NCBI RefSeq assembly: GCF_017471675.1
Contig: NZ_JAFUSK010000003.1
Coordinates: 1-46,409 of the forward strand
Length of the DNA: 46,409 bases
DNA from: Pseudobutyrivibrio sp.
GTDB lineage: Bacteria > Bacillota > Clostridia > Lachnospirales > Lachnospiraceae
Direction of reading: 5' to 3'
The translations under genes were made by a program, and so were the position numbers. Positions 1 through 8,387 of this stretch are shown here, piece after piece. The stretch's first letter is position 1. The number at the start of each line of letters is the position of its first letter. The notes under the pieces were generated by a model. That model was not told the origin of the DNA, ran no database searches, and saw nothing but the letters and a program-made list of their open reading frames with translations.

Positions 1-91
1 ACCATCTTTCCATCCTCCCTGGTTTTAAAATCTTTCCATGGGAGATTATGAAGTATATCCCGCCAACTGCACCTATCGCTGTAAAGGTCAT
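1..91 (-). CDS. Partial hypothetical small protein, N-terminus only
   Basis: The frame opens with ATG at 91 and runs off the left edge after 30 codons. A GGAGG sequence (about 101-107) lies 11 nt upstream. The visible N-terminus is hydrophobic (about 14 residues rich in Ile, Gly, Val and Phe), then becomes basic (Lys, Arg), as in a small protein with a single membrane segment. No family is recognisable from so little. It starts just past a terminator hairpin, so it looks like a separate transcription unit or the next gene of a downstream series. Confidence 0.35.
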   Translation of the reverse strand, partial: MTFTAIGAVGGIYFIISHGKILKPGRMERW

Positions 92-124
92 AATATGTAA
101 GCCCTCCTTCCATGTTTTATACGC

Positions 125-159
125 AAAAAGGGATATCAGCATCTCTTGCCAATATCCCT
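125..159 (-). terminator. Intrinsic terminator downstream of rlmD
   Basis: Arms AGGGATAT (129-136) and ATATCCCT (152-159) form a perfect 8-bp stem. On the minus strand it is followed by a T run at 129-125. It lies about 180 nt beyond the rlmD stop, just after an open frame that ends at 171, and would end minus-strand transcripts from the rlmD side. Confidence 0.75.
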
Positions 160-340
160 ATTTAAAGCCATCATTCGATGGTATCCATATTCACTTTTAT
201 ATCCGGATTTTTTGTGTTCCCCGTCTCCAGTTCAAAAGCTACCGCCACGGTAATTTTCTGAATCAGGGTTTTTTCCTTGCGATTTTCCTCCACATAATTG
301 AAAGAGAAAAACTCGCAAAAGTGCGTAAATTCAAGGATTG
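160..340 (-). other. Gap after rlmD holding a start-less open frame
   Basis: On the minus strand, in a frame different from rlmD, an open reading frame runs from inside the rlmD 3' end through this gap and stops with TGA at 171-173, just before the terminator. It has no ATG with a ribosome-binding site; the only in-frame start is a GTG near 291 without Shine-Dalgarno. The last 40 codons read like real protein (alternating charged and beta-forming residues), but I recognise no family. It may be a gene remnant fused to the rlmD end or chance. Confidence 0.3.
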
Positions 341-1738
341 TCAGGTATTCTGCCTTGTTAGCAGAACCACAGTCTCCACATGATAAGTTCCAGGGAACAT
401 ATCAACGCAGGCCAAGCGGGTTACATGATAGCCGCGTGCCAGGAAGACTTCTAGGTCGCGGGCAAGGCTGGTTGGCTTGCAGGAGATGTAGACTAGTGAA
501 TCTACACCATAATCGATAATTTTGTCCAGGGCCTTTGGATGGATGCCGTCTCTAGGTGGGTCAAGGATGATGTAATCAGGCTTTTCTGAAATGTCATCAA
601 GAACCTTAAGAACATCGCCTGCGATGAAGTCGCAGTTATCAAGACCGTTGAGCTTGGCGTTTTCCTTAGCTGCCTCAACAGCTTCGGCGATGATTTCTAC
701 ACCTGTTACATGCTTTGCTGCAGGTGCGATAACCTGAGCGATAGTGCCTGTACCTGAATAAAGGTCGTATACTTCTGCTCCATCAGCACCAGCAGCAATG
801 AAATCACGTGCTGTACTGTAAAGCACCTCTGCTCCAAGTGAATTAGTCTGGAAAAATGAAAATGGTGTGATGGTAAATGAAAGACCAAGAAGCTCTTCCT
901 TAAACCAGCTTTGTCCGTAAAGCACCTCTGTGCCTTCGTCTGCTACCACATCAGCTTCTCTATCATTTTTGGTGTGAAGAATGCCAGTAAGCTTTCCTTC
1001 CCAATCCTGACATTTCAAAAGTGCCTGCTTCCATCCCTCTAAAAGAGCAAGCTCGTAGATTGATGAAATCTGTGTGCTGGTAACCAAATCTACTAAGATT
1101 TCACCTGTCTTTGTTGCCTTACGAACAAGCAGATGGCGCAAGTAGCCTTCATGTGTATTCTTGCGATAATATGGCTGCTTCGCATTTGCGAAGTAATCTA
1201 AAGTGATTGTAAGAACTCGACGCATATCTGTATCGATAATCTGACAACCATCTACTGTAACAACATCATAGAAGCTGCCCTTCTTGTGCATACCAAGTGT
1301 AAGTGGGCCGTCCTTTACCTCATCTCCGAATGAGAACTCCATTTTATTACGATAACCAAACTGCTTTGGGCTGGCTTTGATGCCTTCGTATGTGGCATTC
1401 CATACTTCTTCGCTGATGACAGGAGCCATTAAATCATGAATCATGCCCTCTTTCAGCTTTAGCTGCTCCTCGTAAGGAAGCGACTGATATGTACATCCAC
1501 CGCATTTACCATAATGTACACAATAAGGCTGCTCCATTTCCATAGGAGATGGAACATCTAGGGAAAGAAGATTTCCCTGGGCCTTTTCTTTTGAACTCTT
1601 TTTAACTCTTACTGAAACAGTCTGACCTGGCAACACGCCCTTAACGCGAAGACGGTCGCCCTCGGCTGTTTCTATTATACCTTTGTTAGGGAAAGAAACC
1701 TTTACTACTTTTCCCTGAACTATTTCACCGCGTTTCAT
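341..1738 (-). CDS. rlmD: 23S rRNA (uracil-C5)-methyltransferase, RlmD/RumA family
   Basis: SAM-dependent methylation of a uracil C5 in 23S rRNA. About 464 residues. An N-terminal TRAM domain (about residues 1-60) is followed by a [4Fe-4S] cysteine cluster (Cys-x5-Cys-Gly-Gly-Cys, around residue 80). The SAM-binding segment is DLYSGTGTIAQ, then LDPPRDG, and the catalytic cysteine lies in YISCKPTSLARDL near the end. I start at ATG 1738 (MKRGE) rather than the upstream ATG at 1780, because the 14 extra codons are translated from a palindromic repeat. That repeat's edge supplies GAGGTG just before the chosen ATG. It follows pcrA by 54 nt and is probably co-transcribed. The 3' end of this gene is a known integration site for ICEs in other Firmicutes, but no integrase is seen here. 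Confidence 0.93.
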   Translation of the reverse strand: MKRGEIVQGKVVKVSFPNKGIIETAEGDRLRVKGVLPGQTVSVRVKKSSKEKAQGNLLSLDVPSPMEMEQPYCVHYGKCGGCTYQSLPYEEQLKLKEGMIHDLMAPVISEEVWNATYEGIKASPKQFGYRNKMEFSFGDEVKDGPLTLGMHKKGSFYDVVTVDGCQIIDTDMRRVLTITLDYFANAKQPYYRKNTHEGYLRHLLVRKATKTGEILVDLVTSTQISSIYELALLEGWKQALLKCQDWEGKLTGILHTKNDREADVVADEGTEVLYGQSWFKEELLGLSFTITPFSFFQTNSLGAEVLYSTARDFIAAGADGAEVYDLYSGTGTIAQVIAPAAKHVTGVEIIAEAVEAAKENAKLNGLDNCDFIAGDVLKVLDDISEKPDYIILDPPRDGIHPKALDKIIDYGVDSLVYISCKPTSLARDLEVFLARGYHVTRLACVDMFPGTYHVETVVLLTRQNT

Positions 1739-1740
1739 AT

Positions 1741-1790
1741 ACACCTCATCAGTCAGCTGACGCTGACAGCTTCCCCTCAAGGGGAAGCCT
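1741..1790 (+). repeat. Short palindromic repeat R1 (CTTCCCCTCAAGGGGAAG family)
   Basis: Copy of a family beginning ACACCTCATC, followed by a GTCAGC..GCTGAC hairpin and then GCTTCCCCTCAAGGGGAAGC. Other copies are at 9880-9932 and 39707-39822, with a divergent relative at 27352-27464. Here it fills nearly the whole pcrA-rlmD gap. On the minus strand its edge reads GATGAGGTGT and lies directly before the rlmD ATG. The T run follows on the plus strand, so it should not terminate the minus-strand operon. Confidence 0.75.
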
Positions 1791-1791
1791 T

Positions 1792-4113
1792 TTATACTTT
1801 CTTTAATTTTGCGAAGGAAGCGAACATCTTCTTCACGCCGACGCCGTCGAAGTCTACGGTGACTTCGTAGTCGCGGCCTTCGTCGATGATGTCCTTTACT
1901 GTACCTTCTTTAAATTTGATATGGCTGACTCTGTCGCCGATGCCATATTCCAATTCTGATTTTTCTATCTTAGTTCCGTTTTTGTTGGCAACTGCGGTAG
2001 TGGAACTTCCTACCGTATATACGTTAGTCTTAAATGTATCACGTACTGAGCGCTTGTTATCGCCATAGCTTGTGGCGATGGCTGGGCCTCTGCCAGAAGG
2101 CTTTTGATACACAGAGTATTCTCCAATAGGAGTGCTTGAATAATCCTCCATAGGCTTTGGTTCCCAAAGATTGCCTTTGATTAAATCCTCAGGTATTTCC
2201 TTAACGAAGCGGGAAATCTTGTGGAACTGAGTCTCACCACGAATCATACGCATACGGGCAGCAGTCATAGTAAGATGCTCTCTAGCTCGGGTGATTCCAA
2301 CATAGACAAGACGGCGCTCCTCTTCTAATTCTGAATCGGCTCCGCCACCGTCAAAGATAGCGCCCTGACCTGGGAATAGGCCATCTTCCATACCCGCCAT
2401 GTATACCCGTGGGAATTCAAGACCCTTAGCACCGTGAAGTGTCATGAGCACAACATAGTTATCGCTTTCTTCATAGCTGTCTATATCAGCAACAAGAGCA
2501 ACATCCTCTAAGAAGCCTGAAAGTGTAGGCTCTTCATCGTCGTCTCTGGCATCCTTTTCGTAGGCTACGGCCTTTGTAAGAAGCTCGTCGATATTCTCGA
2601 TACGAGCCTTGGCCTCATCTGTGCCCTCTGCTCTAAGCTCAGCCACATAATCTGTCTGGTCTAGGATTTCCTCTACAAGGGATGATACAGATTCCTCTGT
2701 TGCAATCTTTCTGAGCTTTTCGATTAAATCTGTGAAGCCCTTAATCTTAACTGCAGCCTTTCCGATAGATGGAATATCATTGGCGTGAACAAGTGCCTCA
2801 TAGAAATTAAGACCATGCTCCCTGGCGTAATCTGACACCTTTGCAATGGATGTGGCACCAATACCACGCTTTGGAATATTGATGATTCGCTGCACAGCAA
2901 TATCATCTGCCCCGTTATCAACTGTCTTAAGATATGCAAGCACATCCTTGATTTCCTTACGGCTGTAGAAATTAACACCGCCCACAATTTTGTAAGGAAT
3001 GCCCTCGTAAATCATCTTTTCTTCTATAAGACGAGACTGGGCATTGGTACGATAAAGGATTGCGCAGTCCCTGTAATCTGCCTCACCCTTGCGGACAAAG
3101 CCTGCTATGTTGCTGGCAATGTAGCTGGCCTCCTCATAAGCGCTGTCGAATTGCTGGAACTGAATCTTATCACCAGCCTCCTCCTCTGTCCAAAGAGCCT
3201 TTTCCTTACGGCCTTCGTTATTTGCAATGACTGCATTGGCAGCATCCAGGATATTGCCTGTACTACGATAATTCTGCTCCAGCTTTATAACGTGAGCCGC
3301 TGGAAAATGCTGTTCAAAATTCAAAATATTATAAATATCAGCTCCACGGAACTTGTAAATAGACTGGTCATCATCACCTACAACACACAGGTTCTGAGCT
3401 CCGCCTATAAGCAAGCGAACAAGCTCAAACTGTGCCGCATTGGTATCCTGATACTCATCCACCATGATGTATTTGAACTTGTCATTATAGTACGCCCTAA
3501 CTTCTCCATCCAAACGAAGAAGCTCAACAGTCTTCATAATCAAATCATCAAAATCAAAGGCATTGTTCTGACGAAGACGAGCCTGATATTCCCTGTAAAC
3601 AGATGCTTGACGTGTCATATTATAATCACCCATGGCACGATTGGTAAATTCCTCAGGACCGATTAATTTGTTCTTAGCATCAGAAATAACATTTAAAAAT
3701 GTACGTTCCTTAAACTGCTTAGTATCTATCTGAAGATATTTGCAAATATCCTTCATTAGGGTCTTGCAATCATCTGTATCGTAAATGGTGAAATTGGTGC
3801 TGTAGCCCTGACCAAGTCTCTCGCAAAATCTTCTCAGGATTCTTACACAAGATGCATGGAATGTAGCAACCCACACCCCATCTGAACCAAAGCCTACTAT
3901 ATTATCGATACGCTCGCGCATCTCACGTGCGGCCTTGTTAGTGAAGGTGATGGCCATGATATTATATGGCATTACCCCACGCTCTATTAAATAAGCAACA
4001 CGATGTGTAAGCACCCTGGTCTTACCAGAACCGGCACCAGCCAGGATAAGCACTGGACCATCGATAGTCTCAACACCCTCACGTTGCCTGTCATTTAACA
4101 TACTTAAATCCAT
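1792..4113 (-). CDS. pcrA: ATP-dependent DNA helicase PcrA/UvrD family
   Basis: SF1A 3'-5' helicase for nucleotide excision repair and clearance of recombination intermediates. About 773 residues, somewhat longer than typical Firmicute PcrA. Motifs in order: Walker A GAGSGKT (about residue 27), ITFTNKAA, VDEYQDTN, GDDDQSIYKFRGA, LEQNYRST, TLHGAKGLEF and VYVGITRARE. The C-terminal extension ends in a Tudor-like segment (GIGDRVSHIKFKEGTV). A start is possible at TTG 4128, but ATG 4113 gives the conventional N-terminus DLSMLNDRQREGV; neither has a strong Shine-Dalgarno. It lies between a DUF1836 regulator gene and rlmD on the same strand. Confidence 0.95.
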   Translation of the reverse strand: MDLSMLNDRQREGVETIDGPVLILAGAGSGKTRVLTHRVAYLIERGVMPYNIMAITFTNKAAREMRERIDNIVGFGSDGVWVATFHASCVRILRRFCERLGQGYSTNFTIYDTDDCKTLMKDICKYLQIDTKQFKERTFLNVISDAKNKLIGPEEFTNRAMGDYNMTRQASVYREYQARLRQNNAFDFDDLIMKTVELLRLDGEVRAYYNDKFKYIMVDEYQDTNAAQFELVRLLIGGAQNLCVVGDDDQSIYKFRGADIYNILNFEQHFPAAHVIKLEQNYRSTGNILDAANAVIANNEGRKEKALWTEEEAGDKIQFQQFDSAYEEASYIASNIAGFVRKGEADYRDCAILYRTNAQSRLIEEKMIYEGIPYKIVGGVNFYSRKEIKDVLAYLKTVDNGADDIAVQRIINIPKRGIGATSIAKVSDYAREHGLNFYEALVHANDIPSIGKAAVKIKGFTDLIEKLRKIATEESVSSLVEEILDQTDYVAELRAEGTDEAKARIENIDELLTKAVAYEKDARDDDEEPTLSGFLEDVALVADIDSYEESDNYVVLMTLHGAKGLEFPRVYMAGMEDGLFPGQGAIFDGGGADSELEEERRLVYVGITRAREHLTMTAARMRMIRGETQFHKISRFVKEIPEDLIKGNLWEPKPMEDYSSTPIGEYSVYQKPSGRGPAIATSYGDNKRSVRDTFKTNVYTVGSSTTAVANKNGTKIEKSELEYGIGDRVSHIKFKEGTVKDIIDEGRDYEVTVDFDGVGVKKMFASFAKLKKV

Positions 4114-4197
4114 AACTATTAATTCCAATCTTTAACTAATTCGAAAATTTGTTCTGAATAATTCTATCATATAAAAATCATTCTATCTATATAATCC

Positions 4198-4833
4198 TTA
4201 GTTTTCCTTTGGATTTTCTTTAGTACTATTTTCTTCCTTCTCTTCACCCTTTGAATCACGACCTGCCACAAACTGTTCAATCATCATCTTTTTAACAAAT
4301 ACATCGAAAGCAAGCTCGCAGATAAATGTGAATTCCTGCAGCTCTGCCCTAGATTCCTCATCCTGATCTAAGAATGCTTCCTTACTAAGATTGTACTTTC
4401 GGATAATGTCCTTTGTAACATCATTGGCAACCTTGCTTTCGTAGCCAACCATAGCGGAATAAATATCGTAAAAGCCAAGCCCCTCATCTACTCCAAAATA
4501 TCTCTCATTAATTGGATCTAGAATATTCTTAATATCCTTCATGGAAAGGAAGTTCTTCAGATAATATATAAAAATCAGATTAAGCATGTGGTCCCTGGAA
4601 TATTTCTTTTTCTCAGGCGATGGCAAAATCTGATTCTTAGTGTAGTTGTTAATCATGGTCTTGGTCATTGCCTTGTCCTCAGTGGCCTCACGCACAGTAC
4701 CAAGCTCCTGGTCAAGGAATGTAAGCACCTGATCCATATACAAATCTATATTAGGAATATCCTTTGGATGGACATAATCTATCTCTGCCAATTGATGTAA
4801 AATATTGCTTAGTCTTTTCTTTGTGCTGTCCAT
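4198..4833 (-). CDS. DUF1836 family putative MerR-like transcription regulator
   Basis: A 211-residue soluble protein. The central part (about residues 55-150: TKTMINNYTKNQILPSP, then YSRDHMLNLIFIYYLKNFLS) matches the DUF1836 family, whose N-terminal half resembles a MerR-type winged helix. The C-terminal 25 residues are a low-complexity Glu/Lys/Asn tail. A strong GAGGAGGG ribosome-binding site lies 4 nt before ATG. Target and ligand are unknown. It precedes pcrA by 84 nt on the same strand and may be co-transcribed with it. Confidence 0.75.
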   Translation of the reverse strand: MDSTKKRLSNILHQLAEIDYVHPKDIPNIDLYMDQVLTFLDQELGTVREATEDKAMTKTMINNYTKNQILPSPEKKKYSRDHMLNLIFIYYLKNFLSMKDIKNILDPINERYFGVDEGLGFYDIYSAMVGYESKVANDVTKDIIRKYNLSKEAFLDQDEESRAELQEFTFICELAFDVFVKKMMIEQFVAGRDSKGEEKEENSTKENPKEN

Positions 4834-4851
4834 ACTCCCTCCTCAAATTAA

Positions 4852-4886
4852 GCAAAAAAATAAGATGTAGTCTCAAAAACTACATC
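4852..4886 (-). terminator. Intrinsic terminator after yerC-like gene
   Basis: GATGTAGT (4864-4871) and ACTACATC (4879-4886) pair perfectly. On the minus strand the stem is followed by TTA and a run of seven T (4860-4854). It ends the YerC-like transcript and isolates the DUF1836-pcrA-rlmD unit. Confidence 0.85.
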
Positions 4887-4922
4887 CTACATTTTATCAC
4901 AATAATTATGCTATTTAAACAA

Positions 4923-5210
4923 TTACTGACTGATTCTCTTAAGCACCATATCATATCCATCATTACCATAGTTAAGAGCACGGTTAACACGGCTGATAGT
5001 AGCTGAGCTGGCACCTGTTTCGTCAGCGATATCCTGATATGTGCGCTCCTCTCGAAGCATTTTAGCAACCTCGAATCGCTGCTTCATAGCGACCATCTCG
5101 TTTACGGTACATAAATCTTCAAAAAACTCGTAGGCTTCCTCTACGGTTTCAAGACTAAGAATAGCTCTCAAAAGCTCGTCCATTTCTGCTGTTTCAAGTT
5201 TCTTGTTCAT
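4923..5210 (-). CDS. YerC/YecD family TrpR-like DNA-binding protein
   Basis: A 95-residue protein of the TrpR/YerC-YecD family. A helical N-terminus (MDELLRAILSLETVEEAYEFFEDL) leads to a helix-turn-helix (YQDIADETGASSATISRVNRAL, about residues 57-78). These proteins are thought to be transcription repressors. The gene is monocistronic: a terminator follows, and asnA's terminator precedes it about 150 nt upstream. GGAG lies about 11 nt before ATG. Confidence 0.85.
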   Translation of the reverse strand: MNKKLETAEMDELLRAILSLETVEEAYEFFEDLCTVNEMVAMKQRFEVAKMLREERTYQDIADETGASSATISRVNRALNYGNDGYDMVLKRISQ

Positions 5211-5354
5211 TATAATATACTCCTATTGATTCCTCGTTTAATATGCGATTATTCTAATGGAACTTTATAATCTAAAAAAACACAGAATTACACACAGTTC
5301 GTTCTGTATGAATTCAGTTTAGCACATTAAAGTTTTAAAGTAAAGAACCATAAA

Positions 5355-5392
5355 TAAAAAAACACAATAAAATGGCCCTAAAAAAGGGCCAT
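5355..5392 (-). terminator. Intrinsic terminator of asnA
   Basis: ATGGCCC (5372-5378) and GGGCCAT (5386-5392) form a GC-rich 7-bp stem with a 7-nt loop. On the minus strand it is followed by a T-rich stretch. It lies about 50 nt after the asnA stop. Confidence 0.88.
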
Positions 5393-5439
5393 CTGCTATT
5401 TTACGCTAAAGCACTAAAAAAGTAAAGCATAATTTTATT

Positions 5440-6450
5440 TTATAGAATTGTAACACCTCTATCGCCAGCATATTTAATATCTTCCTCAGGCCAGAAAGAA
5501 CACTGAACCTCACCAATATGGCACTTGCGAAGGAAGAACATACAGATACGGCTCTGTCCAATACCACCGCCAATTGTATATGGAAGCTTCTTTTCAAGAA
5601 TTGCCTTCTGGAATGGAAGTGAAGCTCTATCCTCGCAGCCAGCCTTTTCAAGCTGACTCTTAAGGCTATCCTCATCCACCCTGATTCCCATAGAAGAAAG
5701 CTCAAGTGAAATATCATCAACTGGATAATACACAATGATATCTCCATTTAACTGCCAGTCATCATAATCAGGAGCACGGCCATCATGCTTCTGACCTGAC
5801 TCAAGCAAATCACCAATCTTCATAAGGAAAATAGCACCATATTCCTTGGCAGCTTCATACTCTCTCTCACTGGAAGAAAGATTAGGCCATCTATCCTCAA
5901 GCTCCTGAGTAGTAATAAAATGAATCTCCTCTGGCAAAATGCACTGCACATAATCATAGGCGTTTGCAATGTATTTTTCTGTAACACGAAGTGCTGCATA
6001 AACACTCTTTACGTACTTCTTAAGAGTCTCCTCATTCCTATCAGCTTTTTCGATTATACACTCCCAGTCCCACTGATCCACATAAATAGAATGAATATTA
6101 TCAGTGTCCTCGTCACGACGGATTGCATTCATATCTGTATAAAGGCCTTCGCCCACATTGAAGTGGTATCTACCAAGCGCCATTCTCTTCCACTTAGCAA
6201 GTGAATGAACAACCTCTACCTCTTTATCACCCTGCTCCTTCACACCAAAGGCAACTGGGCGTTCCACACCATTCAAATTATCGTTAAGACCTGACTCTGG
6301 CTCAACAAATAGTGGAGCCGTAACACGATGAAGATTAAGCTCCGCTGTAAGCTGTGCCTGGAAGAAATCCTTCACCTTCTTAATAGCAATCTGTGTCTCT
6401 TTCAAATCAAGTGCCGAAGCATATCCATCTGGAATGTATATCTTGCTCAT
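5440..6450 (-). CDS. asnA: Aspartate--ammonia ligase (asparagine synthetase A)
   Basis: Converts aspartate, ammonia and ATP to asparagine, AMP and PPi in the cytosol. The 336-residue length is typical of AsnA, a class II aminoacyl-tRNA-synthetase-like fold. Recognisable blocks: an N-terminal QIAIKKVKDFFQ helix, the LFVEPESGLNDNLNGVERPV loop, HSLAKWKRMALGRYHF, MNAIRRDEDTDNIHS, VDQWDWE, and C-terminal YTIGGGIGQSRICMFFLRK (motif 3). An AGGAGGAG ribosome-binding site precedes ATG. It lies downstream of asnS on the same strand, separated by 420 bp of structured repeats. If co-transcribed, it comes under the asnS leader peptide, so charging and synthesis of asparagine would be controlled together. 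Confidence 0.95.
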   Translation of the reverse strand: MSKIYIPDGYASALDLKETQIAIKKVKDFFQAQLTAELNLHRVTAPLFVEPESGLNDNLNGVERPVAFGVKEQGDKEVEVVHSLAKWKRMALGRYHFNVGEGLYTDMNAIRRDEDTDNIHSIYVDQWDWECIIEKADRNEETLKKYVKSVYAALRVTEKYIANAYDYVQCILPEEIHFITTQELEDRWPNLSSSEREYEAAKEYGAIFLMKIGDLLESGQKHDGRAPDYDDWQLNGDIIVYYPVDDISLELSSMGIRVDEDSLKSQLEKAGCEDRASLPFQKAILEKKLPYTIGGGIGQSRICMFFLRKCHIGEVQCSFWPEEDIKYAGDRGVTIL

Positions 6451-6469
6451 ATTCTCCTCCTATGTCAAA

Positions 6470-6612
6470 TCCGCCGACCGCCAAGTGTTCCGTGCTCCCG
6501 CAGGGCACCCTCCATACCTAACCATGGGAGCCCGCCGGCGTGGGCACCCACCCATGGTCAGGCATGGCGCCCCCCTGCTCGCGCTTACCAAGGTTATGAT
6601 GTCGGCTTGGGT
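6470..6612 (-). repeat. Structured intergenic element, subtype C (copy C1, truncated)
   Basis: On the sense (minus) strand it ends ..GGTCGGCGGA 20 nt before the asnA ribosome-binding site. Basal arm GCCGAC pairs with GTCGGC. The core carries the subtype-C blocks GAGCAGG and CCTGCGGGAGC, but its apical hairpin is unique: ACCATGGG pairs with CCCATGGT, with GCCC/GGGC inside. This replaces the AAGGGAACC hairpin of the other copies. The expected 5' TGAG end is missing where it meets the inverted element at 6620, suggesting truncation by that neighbour. Confidence 0.75.
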
Positions 6613-6619
6613 TATTAAG

Positions 6620-6781
6620 TGAGTAATCATTGAGTTGAGACATACATGTCTTTCTAAAGACCTTAAAGTGCCGTCCCTACTTAGGTGGTGCAACGCAGCA
6701 CCTTACGTAGGGCAACGAGCACGACATGAGCGAAAGCGTGTCTTAGAAAGATATGTATGGGTCAGCGAAAATGATTACGGA
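6620..6781 (+). repeat. Structured intergenic element, subtype B, inverted (copy B3)
   Basis: Read on the plus strand it starts TGAG and ends CGGACTA, like the minus-strand copies. Basal arms TAATCATT and AATGATTA pair at the ends, and GACATACAT with ATGTATG further in. The core repeats the B1/B2 layout with different bases: GTGC pairs with GCAC, followed by GGCAACG. The inner hairpin has CCCTAC..GTAGGG arms, and a small GC-GAAA-GC hairpin sits in TGAGCGAAAGCG. It is the only copy opposing the surrounding genes, which suggests it can move. Confidence 0.8.
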
Positions 6782-6792
6782 CTACAGTGGGA

Positions 6793-6832
6793 AGAACTGC
6801 CATTGAAGATTGCCTACGGCAATGGCAGTTCT
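6793..6832. repeat. Perfect 13-bp inverted repeat between asnS and asnA
   Basis: AGAACTGCCATTG (6793-6805) pairs perfectly with CAATGGCAGTTCT (6820-6832) around a 14-nt loop. There is no T run on either side, so it is not an obvious intrinsic terminator. On the minus-strand transcript it follows the hairpin at the asnS stop codon and could protect or process the mRNA. Confidence 0.7.
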
Positions 6833-6836
6833 GGGC

Positions 6837-6872
6837 AATCAAATTCACACATGTTCATGTGCGAATTTGATT
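6837..6872 (-). repeat. 17-bp hairpin beginning in the asnS stop codon
   Basis: AATCAAATTCACACATG (6837-6853) pairs with CATGTGCGAATTTGATT (6856-6872) around a 2-nt loop, with one mismatch. The sense-strand stem begins within the stop codon TAA of asnS. No U tract follows, which argues for an mRNA 3'-end or processing structure rather than a terminator. Confidence 0.7.
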
Positions 6873-8271
6873 ACAGATCGCAATTACCTACGGTACGTGG
6901 GAATGGGATGACGTCACGGATGTTACCCATTCCTGTGAGGTACATTACGCAGCGCTCGAAGCCGAGTCCGAAGCCTGCATGACGAGAGCTACCGTATTTA
7001 CGAAGGTCAAGGTAGAACTGGTAGTCCTCTTCCTTAAGGCCGCATTCTTCCATTCTCTTGATGAGTACATCGTAGTCGTCCTCACGCTGAGAGCCACCGA
7101 TGATTTCTCCGATACCAGGAACGAGGCAGTCCATAGCTGCTACTGTCTTGCCGTCATCGTTGAGCTTCATATAGAAGGCCTTGATTTCCTTTGGATAATC
7201 TGTAACGAATACAGGCTTTCCAAAAATCTTTTCTGTTAAGTATCTTTCGTGCTCTGTCTGTAAGTCACAGCCCCAAGATACCTTGTAATCGAATTCGTCG
7301 TTGTGCTTCTCAAGCTCAGCAACAGCATCTGTGTATGTGATGCGTCCGAAATCAGAAGTAGCAACGTGATGTAATCTATCAAGAAGTCCCTTGTCGATAA
7401 AGCTGTTGAAGAATTCCATCTCCTCTGGAGCATGCTCTAATACGTAGTTGATGATGTACTTAATCATATCCTCTGCAAGTTCCATATCATCCTCAAGATC
7501 AGCGAATGAAATCTCTGGCTCAATCATCCAGAACTCTGCTGCATGACGAGTTGTGTTAGAGTTCTCAGCTCTAAATGTAGGACCAAATGTGTAGATGTTC
7601 TTAAATGCCTGTGCGTATGTCTCACCGTTAAGCTGACCAGAAACTGTAAGGTTTGTAGCATGGCCGAAGAAATCCTGTGAGAAATCTACCTTGCCATCCT
7701 CAGTCTTAGGGATGTTGTTAAGGTCCATTGTTGTAACCTGGAACATCTCGCCTGCGCCCTCACAGTCGCTTCCTGTAATAAGTGGAGTGTGAACATATAC
7801 GAAATCACGCTCCTGGAAGAACTTGTGAATAGCATATGCGCAAAGAGAACGAACGCGAAATACTGCCTGGAATGTGTTTGTACGTGCACGAAGATGTGTC
7901 TGTGTACGAAGGTATTCCATTGTATGTCTCTTTGGCTGGATTGGATAATCTGGTGTAGATTTTCCTTCAACTACAACCTTTGTAGCCTGAATCTCAAATG
8001 GCTGCTTAGCCTCTGGTGTAAGCACTACTGTACCTGTTACGTATACAGCTGCACCTACGTTAAGGTGACGAACCTCGTCAAAGTTATCAATCTTATCCTG
8101 GTTGAAAACTACCTGCACTGGATTAAAGAAAGTACCATCTGCAAGTACTAAGAATCCAAATGTCTTTGAATCACGCATGTTGCGAACCCAACCAGAAACA
8201 GTTACTTCCTTATCTCCATATTCTTTGAAGTTTCTAGAAAGAGTTCTAATATCTGTTGTTTTAACACTCAT
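6871..8271 (-). CDS. asnS: Asparaginyl-tRNA synthetase
   Basis: Class IIb synthetase charging tRNA-Asn; 466 residues, normal for AsnRS. The N-terminal OB-fold anticodon domain (about residues 12-110, [18 protein letters not shown]) is followed by the catalytic core. Class II motif 2 is the [21 protein letters not shown] block; motif 3 is [22 protein letters not shown], ending [11 protein letters not shown] start at ATG 8271 (MSVKTTD), which has GAGGAGA 6 nt upstream, not at the ATG at 8286, which lies within that ribosome-binding site region. Expression is probably controlled by the Asn-rich leader peptide and alternative hairpins at 8306-8465. asnA lies downstream. Confidence 0.96.
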   Translation of the reverse strand: MSVKTTDIRTLSRNFKEYGDKEVTVSGWVRNMRDSKTFGFLVLADGTFFNPVQVVFNQDKIDNFDEVRHLNVGAAVYVTGTVVLTPEAKQPFEIQATKVVVEGKSTPDYPIQPKRHTMEYLRTQTHLRARTNTFQAVFRVRSLCAYAIHKFFQERDFVYVHTPLITGSDCEGAGEMFQVTTMDLNNIPKTEDGKVDFSQDFFGHATNLTVSGQLNGETYAQAFKNIYTFGPTFRAENSNTTRHAAEFWMIEPEISFADLEDDMELAEDMIKYIINYVLEHAPEEMEFFNSFIDKGLLDRLHHVATSDFGRITYTDAVAELEKHNDEFDYKVSWGCDLQTEHERYLTEKIFGKPVFVTDYPKEIKAFYMKLNDDGKTVAAMDCLVPGIGEIIGGSQREDDYDVLIKRMEECGLKEEDYQFYLDLRKYGSSRHAGFGLGFERCVMYLTGMGNIRDVIPFPRTVGNCDL

Positions 8272-8305
8272 ATCTTTTCTCCTCACTAATTATTAGCAAT
8301 AAATT

Positions 8306-8377
8306 AGCCCCATCAAACTTGCGCTTGATGAGGCTTTCTAATTCTTACATATTTGAACAATCTTCAAATCTCATCAA
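8306..8377 (-). promoter_or_regulatory. Attenuator with mutually exclusive hairpins in the asnS leader
   Basis: In the transcript, segment 1 (UUGAUGAG, 8377-8370) can pair perfectly with CUCAUCAA inside segment 2 (8335-8325). Segment 2 can instead pair over 11 bp with segment 3 (UUGAUGGGGCU, 8316-8306). A small AUUUGAA/UUCAAAU hairpin (8369-8351) sits between 1 and 2. Segment 1 begins 11 nt after the leader-peptide stop codon. A ribosome finishing the leader would cover it and favour 2:3, while one stalled on Asn codons would leave it free and favour 1:2. The tract after 2:3 is only moderately U-rich (AAUUUAUUGC), so whether 2:3 terminates transcription is uncertain. Confidence 0.7.
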
Positions 8378-8387
8378 CACAATAAAA

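Noticed and set aside
48-383. 111-codon plus-strand ORF at the left edge
   Set aside because: No Shine-Dalgarno, overlaps a minus-strand terminator hairpin and the rlmD end, and shows no family-like motifs.
3151-3666. 171-codon plus-strand ORF inside pcrA
   Set aside because: Antisense to a well-conserved helicase domain, no ribosome-binding site, and a composition typical of an opposite-frame shadow.
6328-6982. Plus-strand ORFs over the asnS-asnA gap
   Set aside because: They translate through the inverted-repeat elements and the 3' end of asnS; Pro/Arg-rich composition reflects the repeats, not a protein.
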